From NCBI GenBank assembly GCA_029891385.1, contig CM057235.1:14188001-14252000 (forward strand): DNA of 64,000 nucleotides, in the 5' to 3' direction. How positions within the stretch are numbered: position 1 is the stretch's first letter; each line of letters begins with the position of its first letter. The notes beneath the pieces were generated by a model. The model had not been told where the DNA came from and ran no database searches. It saw only the letters and a list, made by a program, of their open reading frames with translations. The DNA comes from Erythroxylum novogranatense (lineage: Eukaryota > Streptophyta > Magnoliopsida > Malpighiales > Erythroxylaceae). Position numbers and translations under genes: made by a program. Shown here in pieces: positions 1-11,892 of this stretch.

Positions 1-775
1 AGAATAGTGTTTGAGCATGAAAGAATTCTGATTGAATTTGATTATGAAAATCGTTATCATAGGGGTATTAGTATGTCACTGTATAAGGCATAATATGACA
101 GAAAGAGTCGTCTGTCTTTATATTAAGATGAATGATGCCTAAAATAGTTGAAGGCTAGAATTGATTGGAGATGTTGTTGATAAGTGAAATTGATCTATAT
201 TAGAAATTAAGTGATTTAAGAAAGATGAATGATTTAGGTGGACCAACATTGAAGATATAGATTATAGTGAGATAAACATAAGAGTTAAGTGTATTAACAC
301 TAAAGAGATGTGAAATATCAAGCAAAAGATGAAATATTTCTAAGAGTATTGCCATGTCAAGGGGCGCTCGAGTTAGGAAAAAAAAGGGGAGCCAAGCTCG
401 ACATAAATTGGTCTATATGAAATTATTATGAGAATAGGACCATTGACTTATGAGTTAGTATTATGAATAAAAGATGTTTTAAATTCACATGGTGTTACAT
501 GGATATGTTTAGGAAATATCATTATGATCCGATATATGTGTTATTGATACCAGAAGTGAAATTATGAGTAATCTGAAATGTATGGAGGAAACAGTTAAGA
601 TAGTGCGATATCTGAATAAGCGACTGAAAAATCAGGTGATTCCATCGATTATTATCCCTCGAGAGGAATAGTTCGAGTGAAGAAATTACATGGGAAATGG
701 AGGAGTATACAAGGAAACATTGCCCCTACCTTTTTGATCAAATAGATAAGAATTTCGAGGACAAAATTTATTAAT
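1..775 (+). pseudogene. Degraded 3' end of gypsy pol (integrase C-terminus and chromodomain-type tail), element F1
   Basis: This stretch is the decayed end of a Ty3/gypsy polyprotein on the plus strand; its upstream part lies outside the window. Shifting between frames, I can follow the usual order. A 'KLSPRYVGPYEI' type GPY/F segment sits at about 390-450. A 'VFHVSMLRKYHYDP' type segment follows at about 475-530. Near 690-760 a well preserved tail reads WEMEEYTRKHCPYLFDQID, the usual ending of Tekay-like chromoviral integrases (after the chromodomain region). Many stops and shifts interrupt it. The frame ends in the FxGxN-like 'aatttcgaggacaaaattt' signature that directly precedes the polypurine tract in this clade. 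The assignment to Tekay-like elements follows from the tail and from homology with element B; no working protein can be made from what is visible. Confidence 0.8.
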
Positions 776-785
776 GGGAGAGAAT
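773..785 (+). other. Polypurine tract of element F1
   Basis: A purine run, aatgggagagaa, stands between the end of pol and the LTR start. This is where plus-strand DNA synthesis is primed in LTR retrotransposons. It matches in position the aagagggggagaaa tract of element B. Confidence 0.7.
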
Positions 786-2945
786 TTTAACATCCCGTTT
801 CCATACTAAGTGTTAGAATCCTAGAATACTGTACATAAAAGATATCAATGAGAAAATTAGGAAATGCACTTCATGCTCATCCATCATATAGTATACATAC
901 ACGTGAATGTGATTATTGCACAAAGTACAATGATTTGTTCATGCACTCATTTGACATTTTTTAGGTATAAATGATTATTTTAATGTGATTATGATATGGA
1001 TAGTGAATATTTTGCCTTAAAAATTGATATGGTGAATTAAATTATTGATTTAGAATTTTTGGTGAAATTTGAGAATTTATGAAATTATGGGTATTTTTGG
1101 ACTAGAAAAATGTCAAGTAGCAGAACAATTGATAAATGACAGTAAAATTAAGTGTCAAATGGCAGTGGAAAATTTTAATAAATGACATTAAGATTTAATG
1201 ACAAGTGTCAAAGAAAATTGAGAGACAATTGGATTAGAATTATGGAACAAATGAACTGATTATTAAATGACTTTGGGTACCATGATTAGAAGATATTTAC
1301 CTGGTTATTTATGCGGTAAGTCTCATGACAAGTGTCATGACACTTACCAAGCAATTAAGCCCAATGAAACACTATCTTTCATCTTAGCCTTTCATTTTCC
1401 CTACTACTTGCTTTCTCCTTCTCTTCTTCTCTCACTCACGATATTCTCCTGATCCAACCATCAACGTTGAGCTTTGCTAACACCCTTCATCTAGCCACTC
1501 CAAATAATTACTTGTCTTCACTTTGGTGATGAAAGCCCAACCTTTCCTCCTTAAAATGAGATGATCGTGTGATGTGGGAGGTTTGGGTTTCACGATGATT
1601 TTTGAAGAAGCTTTGAGCTAATCAAGTAAGTGTATTATTATTGATCTTCATGGCTTTATTAATAAAGCATATATGATGATAGTTAGTGGTAAATGATCAT
1701 GATAGAATAGTTGAAAATCTAGAAAAAATTGAAAGAGAATGGCTGGAATATGTTAGCTAAAACGTTTCCATTGGACATGCATCTGTATTTTAGCCATATC
1801 TTGATATGTAGACATCCAAATAGGATTATTTTAAGTTTTCATTAAACTAGAGACATTTGAATATAATTTTAATGAAGGAATCAAATTTGAATTCTGTCTT
1901 TAAGGGTTTCAAAATTTGGTTGAAGTTGAGTGTAGTGTGTTGTCACAGTGTGAGAACAATCTGAAGTATTTTGTGTATAACTTCCCGAATACTAAACCAA
2001 ATTGTGTGAACTTGGTATCGTTAGAAACTTAATACATATATGAACATGGTTTTAGAAAAAATGTGTTGCTAAATACCTCATTTTCTATGTCAAAATGGCC
2101 ATGCAAAATTTTCTCGAAAATTTGTCTTGAGAAAAAAACTAGAAAGGGCATCAACGTGAGTATTCTTCTTTTATATGATGTTTGAAACAACAAATGGTAA
2201 GGTATTTCCTATGATGCATTTAGACTTGAATGAAACTTGAAATGAACATAGTTTGAGGTTGAATAAGTTGACAAAGTGTTGGATATGTATAGTTTGTAAC
2301 TGAGGATATAACATAGTGAAAGGATTTTTGATATCAAATGTATAAAATCTGGAAATTTATGAGTGTTATAAGAATAAAAGTGTTTTAGAAATGCTAATAT
2401 GATTTTAAGGAGATGAGTAATGTGTATCAAGTAAGAATGAATGAGATTTTGGATATTGTGTGATCATATAATGTTAGAATAACATTGATGAATGAATGAT
2501 TGATGATAATATAATAATCAAGTGTACTTGGGCTATGAACCTTAGTGCATGATTGAGTTATGAACTTAGAATAATCTTGTATAATTGAAGGGTAAACCTA
2601 AGTTTAATTTAGACATATATGATTTATGAAGTGTGAATGATTCTAAGATGTAAATTAAAGAAATATATACAAGAATAGTAAAATTAAGCATGCATTATCA
2701 TTACATAGATACATATGTGTATAATTGAATGTTTATGTGACTGTGCAATTAGTAATGTGTGTGCAATATGTGTATTGTATGATGTTGTTACACAAGATAG
2801 AACGTCAGCATCCAAACATTTCTGGATCTTAGAAGCAAATGCTAATCTGGAGCATATTGTGAATAACCTAGATGGTCTTACATGATTAATTGTTGGCTTT
2901 AAATTCTGAATTGAATTATTACATGAATGTGAATGTGATTTGAAG
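786..2945 (+). repeat. 3' LTR of gypsy element F1, first segment
   Basis: The LTR starts just after the polypurine tract with ttTAACATCCCG, a decayed form of the TGTAACAYCCC start seen in the A and F families. The body is homologous, though diverged, to the F2 LTR at 54589-56963: both have a run of 'aaatgtcaagtggcag'-type phrases (1107-1215 against 54907-55090), then a pyrimidine-rich stretch, then a CAA|GTAAGTG splice-donor-like site (1626 here, 55460 in F2). The LTR breaks off near 2945, where an unrelated segment begins, and resumes near 19841. No open frame of interest is present. Exact break coordinates are uncertain by about 10 to 20 bases. Confidence 0.75.
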
Positions 2946-3938
2946 CCTTTTGTTCTTACCCCTCGAGGTCAAATCAAAAATTTTAATTCCAAGGATTGCA
3001 ATATAGAATGCAACCTTGGGTCATTTCACTTAATCGGAACCTAATGAATGGATCTAAGCTAGCCTACATGTCATGATATGCAAACCAAATTAGTAAGGAA
3101 GGGGGGTTTAATCCCTAGAAATTTGGACAAAAATAAATGAATTGTAAGAAAATGTAATGAAAATTATTGTTTAGATTTTGGGAATAGAAAAGCGATAAGA
3201 TAAAAACAATGATCAAATGGTGATAGTATCCTCTTGAAAACGAGCTTTGGCTATCATAGTTCGAAATAAATTTTAATCGGAGTGAATCACTAATTTTCAA
3301 ATGATAAACCTTAAAGAACTCTTTAAGTCCAAAGTCTTAATCAATGAACTCCATTTCTTAAGACCTTGTTGAATGCTCTTAGTGTGTGTAATGGGTAAGT
3401 CAATGCAATAAGTCACTTTGGGATCTAGAATCAACTCAATATCAAACACAACTAGGTGGATAAAAAAGAATCAACAAGATCACAAATAGAAATATAGGAG
3501 ACTTCATATATTTAAGGTCCAAGTTCTACATCAACAAATCCTAATAATACACTGAATATCCAACACTTGATTAAAATCTAATCAAGAATGTTGAACTACA
3601 AATTACAAATCCTAAACCTAGGAGTTCATAATAATATAGTTGAACATGGAATAAACTACTCCCCTTTGAAGCCCATTGAACTCTAGCCAATGCTACATCT
3701 TCAAGAAGAGAGAGATGCCTAGCCAAGCATGACTCCAGGAGATTTCACAACCGGGAACCCACTGGAAGCATCCATGGTAGTAGTTGTCAGTGAAGGAGCA
3801 GAATAGTGAAGTGGATGAAGGTGTGTAGAAGAATTTTTCTTTCAAAGGTAGATAGAGTGAGTGTGTATTCTTCAACTATCGGTTATCTCTCCTCTTCTTA
3901 ACCTAAAATAGGTAGGTTTTAAAAAAAAACGGGTTATG
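2946..3938. mobile_element. Unclassified insertion in the F1 LTR, left part
   Basis: The sequence between the two halves of the F1 LTR starts here and, after the A complex, probably continues at about 19313-19840. It has no coding capacity I can recognise. Its general layout (pyrimidine-rich stretch, short motif island in the right part, A/T-rich tail) resembles the Athila-like LTR at 51717-53266, so a diverged solo LTR on the minus strand is the most likely identity, but I cannot align the two convincingly. A run of nine A precedes the A insertion at 3939. Ends and target duplication are not resolved. Confidence 0.4.
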
Positions 3939-4365
3939 TGTAGCGCCCCCTCACCGTAGGGGTACATATCGGGAAACCCGAAGGTCGCTCCGACACGTAT
4001 CCCACAATAAGGGTGCACTACCAGAACATTAACCAATAATATCCACATGGCATCGAAATAAGAAAAACTATAAAATATCACAATCGTAGAAATCAGTAAA
4101 TTTGAATCCAAAATAATGATCATCTGGTACAGTCATCCAATGTCAGAATAGACAAGTCTATCAGTCTCCTAACAAAACCAAAAAGGAAACTGATACAAGC
4201 ATCTATCCTAAGTCATCCTCAAAGCTAACCCACCGACCGACACATGTGCCATCGCGTCCCTTGCCAAAGAAATTCGCATCGGCGGAAGGAATATCTTCGG
4301 AGCTAGGAGTCTACTTTAACAGTCCTGAAAAATAGGTTACAATTTTGGGTGAGTTTGCGAACTCA

Positions 4366-4392
4366 GCGAGAAACCATCATCGATGGTTCACT
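4366..4392 (-). other. Conserved hairpin before the CTCACCC block, A LTR1
   Basis: The sequence aaccatcatcgatggtt forms a near-perfect inverted repeat. It is followed on the minus strand by CTGAGTTCGCAAACTCACCC and then the acceptor-like TTTTTCAG. The same arrangement is present in LTR2 (about 14113-14135), C (about 51260-51300), F1 (about 20405-20450) and F3 (about 61005-61030). Confidence 0.6.
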
Positions 4393-5756
4393 CAAATCAT
4401 GCATTACGCAAATTGCGTGACAAAGACGATACAATAATATCAATTAACGATATTATATAACGATTATACGATATCGGTAACAATATTACGAGAACAAAGC
4501 ATTCACGATATTACATCACAATATACAGTAAATCATGGCATCACACAGTTCAGTAATCGTTATACAATTTAACAATTCAATCACTCATGTATATAATGCA
4601 TATGAGACTCTTTCCAGTTATTCAGTATTGTGCCCAAGTGCTCGATCGATGTTCAATGGGGGCGGGCGTGAGATTTCTCCCCTCGGGCTGGGCAAGATCG
4701 ATGGATTTGAGCTCGAGGCTCTTTTCAAAGATAATAGCAACTTGGGACACGTCCATTATCGATCAAGCATTTATGCATGCGGTCGATGTTTGATAATTCA
4801 AGATTCAAGATTCAAGATATGGCTATAAAAGCCCGGATTGTATTTCTCAAGAATATACAGATAATTCAGTCGATCGGTAATCCAATCGATGCGAGAAAGT
4901 GATCATGCAATTTCACAGTCTAATACAATAGAGGCATACCATCCAATCATGTATATTTCAGTAATCATACAGTGATCTAGTTCAGTACAGTAAAGCATGC
5001 AATTCAATCCAATCAATTTTGGTAATCAGGTAATAGTCCAGTCCAATTCAGTAGTAGCATGCATTTCGATCCTAATCACGCCAGTAATCATACAGTTCAC
5101 CTTTGCAAGTAATTCATACAGAGCATATAAACAATCAGAAATTTGAGAAACCAATTAGGTTACTCACCTGTAACTTCCGAGCTACTGCCTGGAAGTCCCA
5201 ACAATATCTGTGGAACGACGGTCCAACGGTGCCTCTATGACAGTAAAATATAAACCATTACTAATTGCCCAATTAAACAGTACAGTAATGCATATGTCTC
5301 TGTGAAATGATGTACAATGCGTATTCACGACTTTCCGGCTCTAAAACCCAATTTCGGTACATTAAGCCCAATTCTATCTCTTTGTTCAATTGATCGACAA
5401 TTATCTGATCCATTCCTAAAATCCAGTCAATTTACCTCCATTTGAATACCCTATAGCAAGACCTTATTTATCGGGTCGAAACTTCTATTGCAAATTCCAA
5501 TTAAAACTCCAATAGTCTCAATTTGACATTTAGGTCATACTATGCACCATAATCGGCCCAATTCCTTATAATTCAATTCCATTTATATCAATTTGAACTC
5601 CTATAATTATCCTCAATTGTAGACCTCTTTTCCTAGTTCATAACAAATCTGGAATCGCCTCAATCGGAGGTCTACACCAAAAGTTATGCCCAATAAACCA
5701 ATTTTAATCCAATGGAACAGTCCCTCTCGCCATGGCCTTGAGAAAAGCTTCGTCAT

Positions 5757-5885
5757 TGCAAGGCGTGAGCATCGCTCGTCGCGGCGAACGACGCGTCCTG
5801 GCACGCCGCGGCGTCATGATTAAATGCCGCTCGCCGCGGCGTCCCATGCACGCTCACCGCGGCGAACGAATATATATTCGTCGCA
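5757..5885. repeat. GC-rich palindrome island in A LTR1
   Basis: A GC-rich block in an otherwise A/T-rich LTR, built from repeats around the 8-bp palindrome GCCGCGGC (for example cgccgcggcgtc and tcaccgcggcgaacg) joined by short spacers. It ends in atatatattcg. The two flanks resemble flanks of the islands in elements B and E. Arginine-rich frames cross it on both strands but show no conservation, so I treat it as non-coding. Confidence 0.85.
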
Positions 5886-6291
5886 TGTCAAGCAGCAGCA
5901 GCAAGTCATGGCGTCTTGGCGTCCGCCGCCTTCTCGATTCGATTCCTCTCTAAAACCCCCATTAATACACTTCAGCTACTCAAATCAACTCTAATAAATA
6001 CCATAAACGTAGTAGAAACCATAAATAACAACATTAATACCATAAAACTTACCAAAACACAGATCAATCCACAAATCTACCGTAACCCTAAAATCCTCCA
6101 AACCAATCGATCAACCAATAGCAAAGCTTCTAACCTTCATCAATGACGGTAACAAGTTAGCCTAGCATACTAGGAAGAAACCATGAGAAGAAATCGAAGA
6201 TCTCTCACCAAGGAAGAAAATCGAATCACCGTCGAGGGGGAAGAGGAACTCGCATATGCCTTAGTCAAAATCCCCCAATTTCATTCAACCC

Positions 6292-6303
6292 TAATATTTA
6301 TAG
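6292..6303 (-). promoter_or_regulatory. TATA-like box of A LTR1
   Basis: The minus strand reads ctataaatatta about 520 bases into the LTR. The equivalent motifs are at 16080-16071 in LTR2 and 40087-40096 in solo LTR C. A donor-like GTGAGAG follows about 85 bases downstream. The position fits a Pol II promoter at the U3/R border. Confidence 0.6.
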
Positions 6304-6820
6304 ACCTAAGTCTCCATATCAGTCCAAATTCCAATCTCTAAATTTCAGTGACTCAAAACATTTATTTCTTATCAGTAAAAATCCTAATTTTTCCATCACC
6401 ATTGGACAGTTCTTTCAAGATTATCTGATCAATCATCGATCGCCCAAATATTTCCGGTCCCATGATTTCTCCAATTTCTCGAAATTTCCTATAATCCACT
6501 ATCAAATACCAGTCACTCGTAACCAATATTAAATCAATCATTTGAACCCAAAAACTCAAATTTCTCAATTAATCATATTCTAGTCAGTTCAGTCAGTTCA
6601 TAATTTGATCAGTTCACAAACCAATCACTTCAGTCAATTTCAATTCACAATTAAATACCGGAAAATCATGAATGCATGTACCTATGAATATATGCATATG
6701 CAGTAAACCAATTCCTCTATAATTAGAGGCCAATAGCATACTCGATCAATAATACAAGAAAACCGATCACCGGTCCGATATTACCATTTTACCTTTGGCG
6801 ACGAAGAATGGGATGTTACA

Positions 6821-8310
6821 ATTCACCCCTCCTTATAAAAATTTCGTCCTCGAAATTTCATATACAGTGAATCAAGAGGACAGGAGAATTTATCCGCTCT
6901 TTTCTGTCCTGATTCTTACTCATATCCTTATAATTTTTCGCAGTCCATACATTCAGTACCAGAAACACATTTATCATATCTTACCACTGTTTCTTAATTC
7001 AGTCCATAGAACCACTTTACCAATCTATTTTTCACGACGGTCACATAGAGGCTATCTAATAACGAATTTGGTTCCTTATCGATTCGACTCCTTGACATGA
7101 ACTGGGATCGTTCAATCCCTTTTTCAGATTCAATTCACTTATCATCATTAACTCAAGTCAATCATAGTCTTCGCCTATGTTCAGGCAATTTCAACGGACT
7201 CTAAGGACATCAGTCTCACATTTGTCTCAACAGTCACATCTATAATTATCCCCACACTTAACTGTTTGATTTCACACTCTCAACCTTTTATTACTCTTTC
7301 GGTACATTCTTGCTGGAACACAACGTTTCGATGGATCTTAGAGATTTCTCTAACAGTCTCCTTTTGGCGGCAAAATACACACTTCACAAGATAGTCATAA
7401 ATATCATTTTCTCAAAAATTGACTTCCATTTAAATTTCCCAATACGGTTTGCAATTTTCTGAATCGCCAATTTGTTTTGCCAGTCCTTTTTATACACCAT
7501 TAATTTGGAATTCCTATAACTCATACTACTTTCTTTTTGCCCTATACCAATTTGACAATTATCATTTAACAATAACACATTTATACGCTATTGAATTTAT
7601 GCCCAATCCATTTAATTTCATACTTGTCTTAACTTTGCGACCACTCAATCCTTTAATCTCTTTCGCGAATCATTCAAATTCTCAAAATATCTCGATTATC
7701 ATTGATTTGCATATCCATGGACATATCCATAACATTTTATATAATTAATGGTCCCACGCTTTTGATGACACCACAATTCCGGATAATCAATCACAGTACA
7801 GTCTACGACATTATACTTGTCCTCAGATACGTTAAATCACATTGCACTATATCAACTAATTTCCTCAACTTCTCAATATCACATTCTGCCACAAATTCCT
7901 TTACACTATTCTCTCCATATCTCTCATATCAACTTAGTACTTCCAAACATTTTTCATAAAAATTTTACGAGCCAATAATTCTCTTCAATGTCATGACTAA
8001 ATTCTCCTTACTATTCAGTAATCCTATTACACAGTCGGGTTCCTTACGTTAACACAATGCACATTTCCTCAGTAACAGAGTCCACCTCTCACACTTGAGT
8101 TCCACTAGAATCAGGTCTCCCAATAACGACTTTTATTCACTTCAATTTATTTCCAGTTTATCCATTTGTTGCTAAATTCTTTAGTCGTCATCATCCGATC
8201 AAATCCGGTATCCACTACGACCTCAGGACACTGTTGGCGCAACCAATCAGTCCATCCACAAAATCACATCTATCTTCCTATACAGTCATACTACCCAGAG
8301 GTGTACTCAC
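6821..8310 (-). mobile_element. A-element internal region copy 1, 3' part without recognisable protein
   Basis: This is the part between the A protease remnant and the 3' LTR. It begins next to the LTR with a purine tract (minus strand ggaggggtgaa) preceded by the gaaatttcgaggacgaaattt signature that normally closes gypsy pol. In between I see no reverse transcriptase, RNase H or integrase motif in any frame. Near 8200 a short stretch reads PEVVVDTGFDRMM, which could be a second protease-like scrap, but this is weak. Copy 2 at 16591-18060 matches it closely. The simplest reading is an old internal deletion and decay of pol shared by both copies. Confidence 0.65.
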
Positions 8311-8318
8311 CTCTAACC

Positions 8319-9545
8319 CTAACTGTAACCTTTCTCTATCCACATGCAGTCTACATGCTGAATGCGATGCAATATAGTACATTGAAAAGAATAAGTGGAT
8401 CCAAGATCCAACAATGCATATGCTTCAAACCAGAAATTAGAAGCATACCCGCGACAACATCCGGGGAATCCTGGGTCTCCGGCCGAGTCATGGCATAGAC
8501 CACGGCACGAGATCGCTCTCTCACGCTCAGTCTTCGACCTAATCTTGATCCTGTATGACCTCGGCCCCGGCCTCGGCCTCTCCATCCGGATCCACTTCCA
8601 CGGCTCTGCTTGTCGAGAGTATTGCTACCAGATCTTCCAAATATGGCGGGCGGGCTCCCACGATCTCGGGCAATTCCTCACTAGGTGGTCCATCGAACCA
8701 CACCTCAAGCAGGTTCCAGATAACCATCGGCACTCTCCACTGTGCCTCTTGCCACAATGCTCACATAGAAGAATAGACTGCCCTGAACCTCTAACACCGC
8801 CTCTGTCACTACCAATCTGTGCAAAGCTATCTCTCTGCCCATGAACTATCTGTCTAGCCCCTCCTGCGGACCTGAAGGGCCTACTCTGACGCTTGCTGTA
8901 TTCCCTGTCAGCATTTCCCTGACTATCACTAGATCTCTTATGACGAGTCCCCTGACCAGTCTCAGTCATATCTTTGTCTCGGCAGAATGCTTTATCCTTC
9001 TTTGCAGCCTCACTTCAATGAAATTGCCCATGTCGACCTGGCAAGAGGGTGCGAATCTCCAGATTGAGTCGGCCCTCAAAATGCCGACATTTGTCACCTC
9101 GAAGCCACCGGTGAAAGCGTAAACTAACAACTCGTTGAACCGCACCTCATAGTCGGCCACGGTCAACTGCCCCTGTCTCAGCTCTAGAAACTCTTGTAAC
9201 TTCATGTCCAGATAAATCTTGGGCATGAAATTGTCCTTGAACGCCCTCAGAAAGTCAGTCCATATCGATTATGCGAAGTGCGGTAATCTTGCCGGGACAG
9301 TCTTCCACCACTGATATGCAGAACCCTGTAACAGAGAAACCGCGTAGTCGAAACACTCATCCGGTTCACAGTCCATCTGATCGAGGACTCTCTCAGTCCT
9401 CTCTAGCCATCCCTCAGCCTCCGCAGGGTCGGTGCTACCATAAAAGTCAACCGCTCCTGTTTTGCGATGATCATATCTCCGTTCCGTCTCGCGAGAACTC
9501 GAGGAGGCAACTCCTCTGAATGAGGCACAGGAGACTCCCTATTAT
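8319..9545 (-). pseudogene. gag and N-terminal protease of A-element copy 1
   Basis: Reading from 9545 downward, frames join to a gag of the retrotransposon-gag type: an N-terminal stretch, then the core with YGSTDPAEAEGWLERTERV and MDCEPDERFD (in copy 1 broken by shifts near 9450-9270), then MPKIYLDMKLQEFLELRQG (9226-9170). A double zinc knuckle follows at about 8760-8650: CEHCGKRHSGEC and CLRCGSMDHLVRNC, the second in the classic CX2CX4HX4C spacing. The aspartic protease start AYALLDLGSTYSF lies near 8430-8390; the more usual form in this clade is a D-P-G-S active site, so D-L-G-S is a slight variant. After that the frame fades. Several shifts fall at places where the sister copy (18076-19310) has CAG or CTG trinucleotides altered, so part of the damage may be sequence error. 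Confidence 0.85.
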
Positions 9546-9690
9546 CTCCTACCGATTCCAGGTCAGCTGGTAACTCAACTCGATCTCCCAGTACGGATGA
9601 CCTAAAACAGACAAGAAATTCTGATCAGTTCTGCTATCCTTACAATAATTCAAGCCTAAATCACACTATGCCCAAAAGATGCCAAACCAT

Positions 9691-9702
9691 GCTCTGATAC
9701 CA
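9691..9702 (-). other. Primer-binding site of A element
   Basis: The minus strand reads TGGTATCAGAGC five bases inside the LTR border. This complements the 3' end of initiator methionine tRNA, the usual primer of Tekay-like elements. Confidence 0.9.
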
Positions 9703-9707
9703 CTAAA

Positions 9708-9791
9708 TGTAGCGTCCCCTCACCGTAGGGGTACATATCGGGAAACCCGAAGGTCGCTCCGACACGTATCCCACAATAGGGGTGCACTACC
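9708..9791 (-). repeat. A-element LTR2, right-terminal fragment (minus-strand 3' end)
   Basis: These 84 bases match the first bases of LTR1 at 3939 almost exactly (tgtagcg..cctcaccgtaggggtac). The LTR is cut at 9791 by solo LTR H and continues at 13773. The last five bases, CTACC, are the target site duplicated by H. Confidence 0.95.
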
Positions 9792-10146
9792 TGTTAGCCC
9801 CAAAATTTTTTAGGATTAATCATGATTAGATTAAATTGATTAAGTTAGATTAACATTAATTAAGGTGTCATAAATTAATATATGATAGAATTAATGAGTT
9901 AGGTGAAGAATTTATGAAGTTAAATATGTTAGTTAGACTTAGGTGAGTTAGGTGTAATTAATGTATTAATTGGGCTTTGGGTCCAAATGAAGTAAGAAAG
10001 AAGAGAGGAATTTAATGCAATGGGCTTGAAGGAAAAGAGTTAGTGGGCTTGAGTAAGTAAGGAGGAGAAATGAAAAAGAAGAAGAAGAAAGAAGAAGGAA
10101 GTAAGTTGGGCTTAGGCTTATTGGGCTTAAGTAATTTAGAAAGGAG

Positions 10147-10153
10147 TATATAA
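10147..10153 (+). promoter_or_regulatory. TATA-like box of solo LTR H
   Basis: The heptamer tatataa lies about 355 bases into the LTR, followed by a purine-rich leader and then GTAAGT 236 bases downstream. This is the best promoter candidate in H. Confidence 0.6.
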
Positions 10154-11892
10154 GGAAGGAGATAAGTGATTTTTGTAGGAAAAGAAGATAGAAACGAAAT
10201 TTGGAGGAGAGGAAGGAAGAGTGTCGTGAAAGGAGGGAGGAAAAGGAGAAAGAAGAGGCTTGTTAGGGTTTGGCATTTCTATGAAAGTGAGTGGGTTTTG
10301 AAGAAAGTCGAAGAAAAAAAGTGTGGAGGAGTATAAGCTTCACTTTGAACCAAGAAACCACTTGGTTGGTTAAGGATTTAAGGTAAGTTCTTGGTTTAAG
10401 GTTAAGTTTTTGTTTGGGTTTTGGTTAGAAAGATGAAGAATAAGATGGGTCTAGTGATTCTCTTATGAATTTCATGATTTAGATTTTAGGTATTTGAATT
10501 TCTAAACCTATGTTGATATGGGGTTATTTTCTTGTTATGCTTGAAGGAGGACAAGAAAGAGGAGAAGAGCAAGGAGAGGAACTTCCTTAGGCAAGTTTAA
10601 GCAAGGAAAAAGGTGGGTTTCATATTTATCTTTATGTATATAAGCTACAAATGTAAATAAATGCATGACATTAATGAGCTTTGATCACTTGGTTGTTGTA
10701 TTAAATGTGTGTGATGGAATGATGAATGTGAGTGTATTAAATGCTTGATGATGATTGAAACTGTCATGAAGAAACTTGTTGAATGAATATAATGAAAGGC
10801 ATGAGCGATGTATGAAAGATGATTTCAAAGAAACAATGAATTGGATAAGAACAGTCCAATTTCCTTGTATGATTCATGATTGCTATGTTGTGTGGGTAAG
10901 GTATTGTCCTAAGAAGCATCACGTGCCGTTGACCATGAAGCCTTCGCCGGCTGCCCGATTGTGGCATAGGATGATCCAACATTTTGGACTCCTAAAGATT
11001 TGCCCATATAGACTCATGAAATGAGACTATATGGTTGCCAGAATAAGGACTTACCGAGCCATTTGATGTGTTTCATATGTGATTACATGAAAATGCAAGA
11101 ATGATGAATGTTTGAATTGTGAGAAATTATGTTTGAGTATTGATGAACATTGCATGATGCATGTATTATGATTGTATTAAAAGATTGCTAAAAGTATGAA
11201 TAACTAATAGAACTGCTTGATATATAAATATAAATGTGTTACCCACGAGCTAAAGCTCACCCCTAAAAATTTTCCAGAAATGAGCGGGATCCCGAGGAGC
11301 AAGCTTAAAGGCATTTACTCCAAGATTTTCTTTTGATTTTGTATTTGAAATGATTTTTGTAAAACTATGCTTTAGTTGCATTTTGAGAAGATATTGTATT
11401 TTGAAACTTCATTGTAATTGGGCTTGAAATGCCCCCTAAAGCATTGTCTGAATATGACATGATTTGATGAAGATGGAATGAATGAATTATGAAAGCAAAA
11501 ATGTTCAGTTTTAATGTATTTTGAGAAATCCATGCATGTTTAAACCAATTGCATCATTATTATAGTTTGGATATGATAGATGATTAAGAGTGTGGCTGTT
11601 GCTTCGAATGGTGTTTGAAGATACCTTAGGGTTTAATCATGTTATATGAGGTTGTATGATGAGTCTTACGCAGGTGGAAGTATTAGGATTGAAAAATTGG
11701 ATAGATGTACTTTCAAGGGAAGAGCTGTCAAATTTTCCTAAAATTTGACAGAACTTCGCCTCAGATTTTGACCTTCGTAAGACTTGAATTAGATAAATGA
11801 GCCCTCATGAATATTGTAGTAGAAGGTTAGAGCTTTCTAAGGGTATATCGTTTGCTAAATTTGGAGTTCGGAGTCAAAAGATATGATCCTTA

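Larger units (their letters stand above)
3939..6820 (-). repeat. A-element 3' LTR (LTR1, minus strand)
   Basis: A 2882-bp LTR that reads TGTAACATCCC from 6820 downward and ends GCGCTACA at 3939. Its sister copy is LTR2 (9708-9791 plus 13773-16590) and a third copy is the solo LTR C. Reading on the minus strand it holds a TATA-like ctataaatatta at 6303-6292, a donor-like CTTG|GTGAGAG at 6208, a GC-rich palindrome island at 5757-5885, the AACCATC-ATC-GATGGTT hairpin near 4368-4390, a TTTTTCAG acceptor-like site at 4327-4325, and then the end of the LTR. The left flank is TTATG (3934-3938). No matching duplication is seen on the right because the complex is truncated there. Confidence 0.9.

Noticed and set aside
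7449..7959. Plus-strand frames of 99 and 85 codons
   Set aside because: They run antisense to the A interior, lack motifs, and the closely related copy 2 breaks them.
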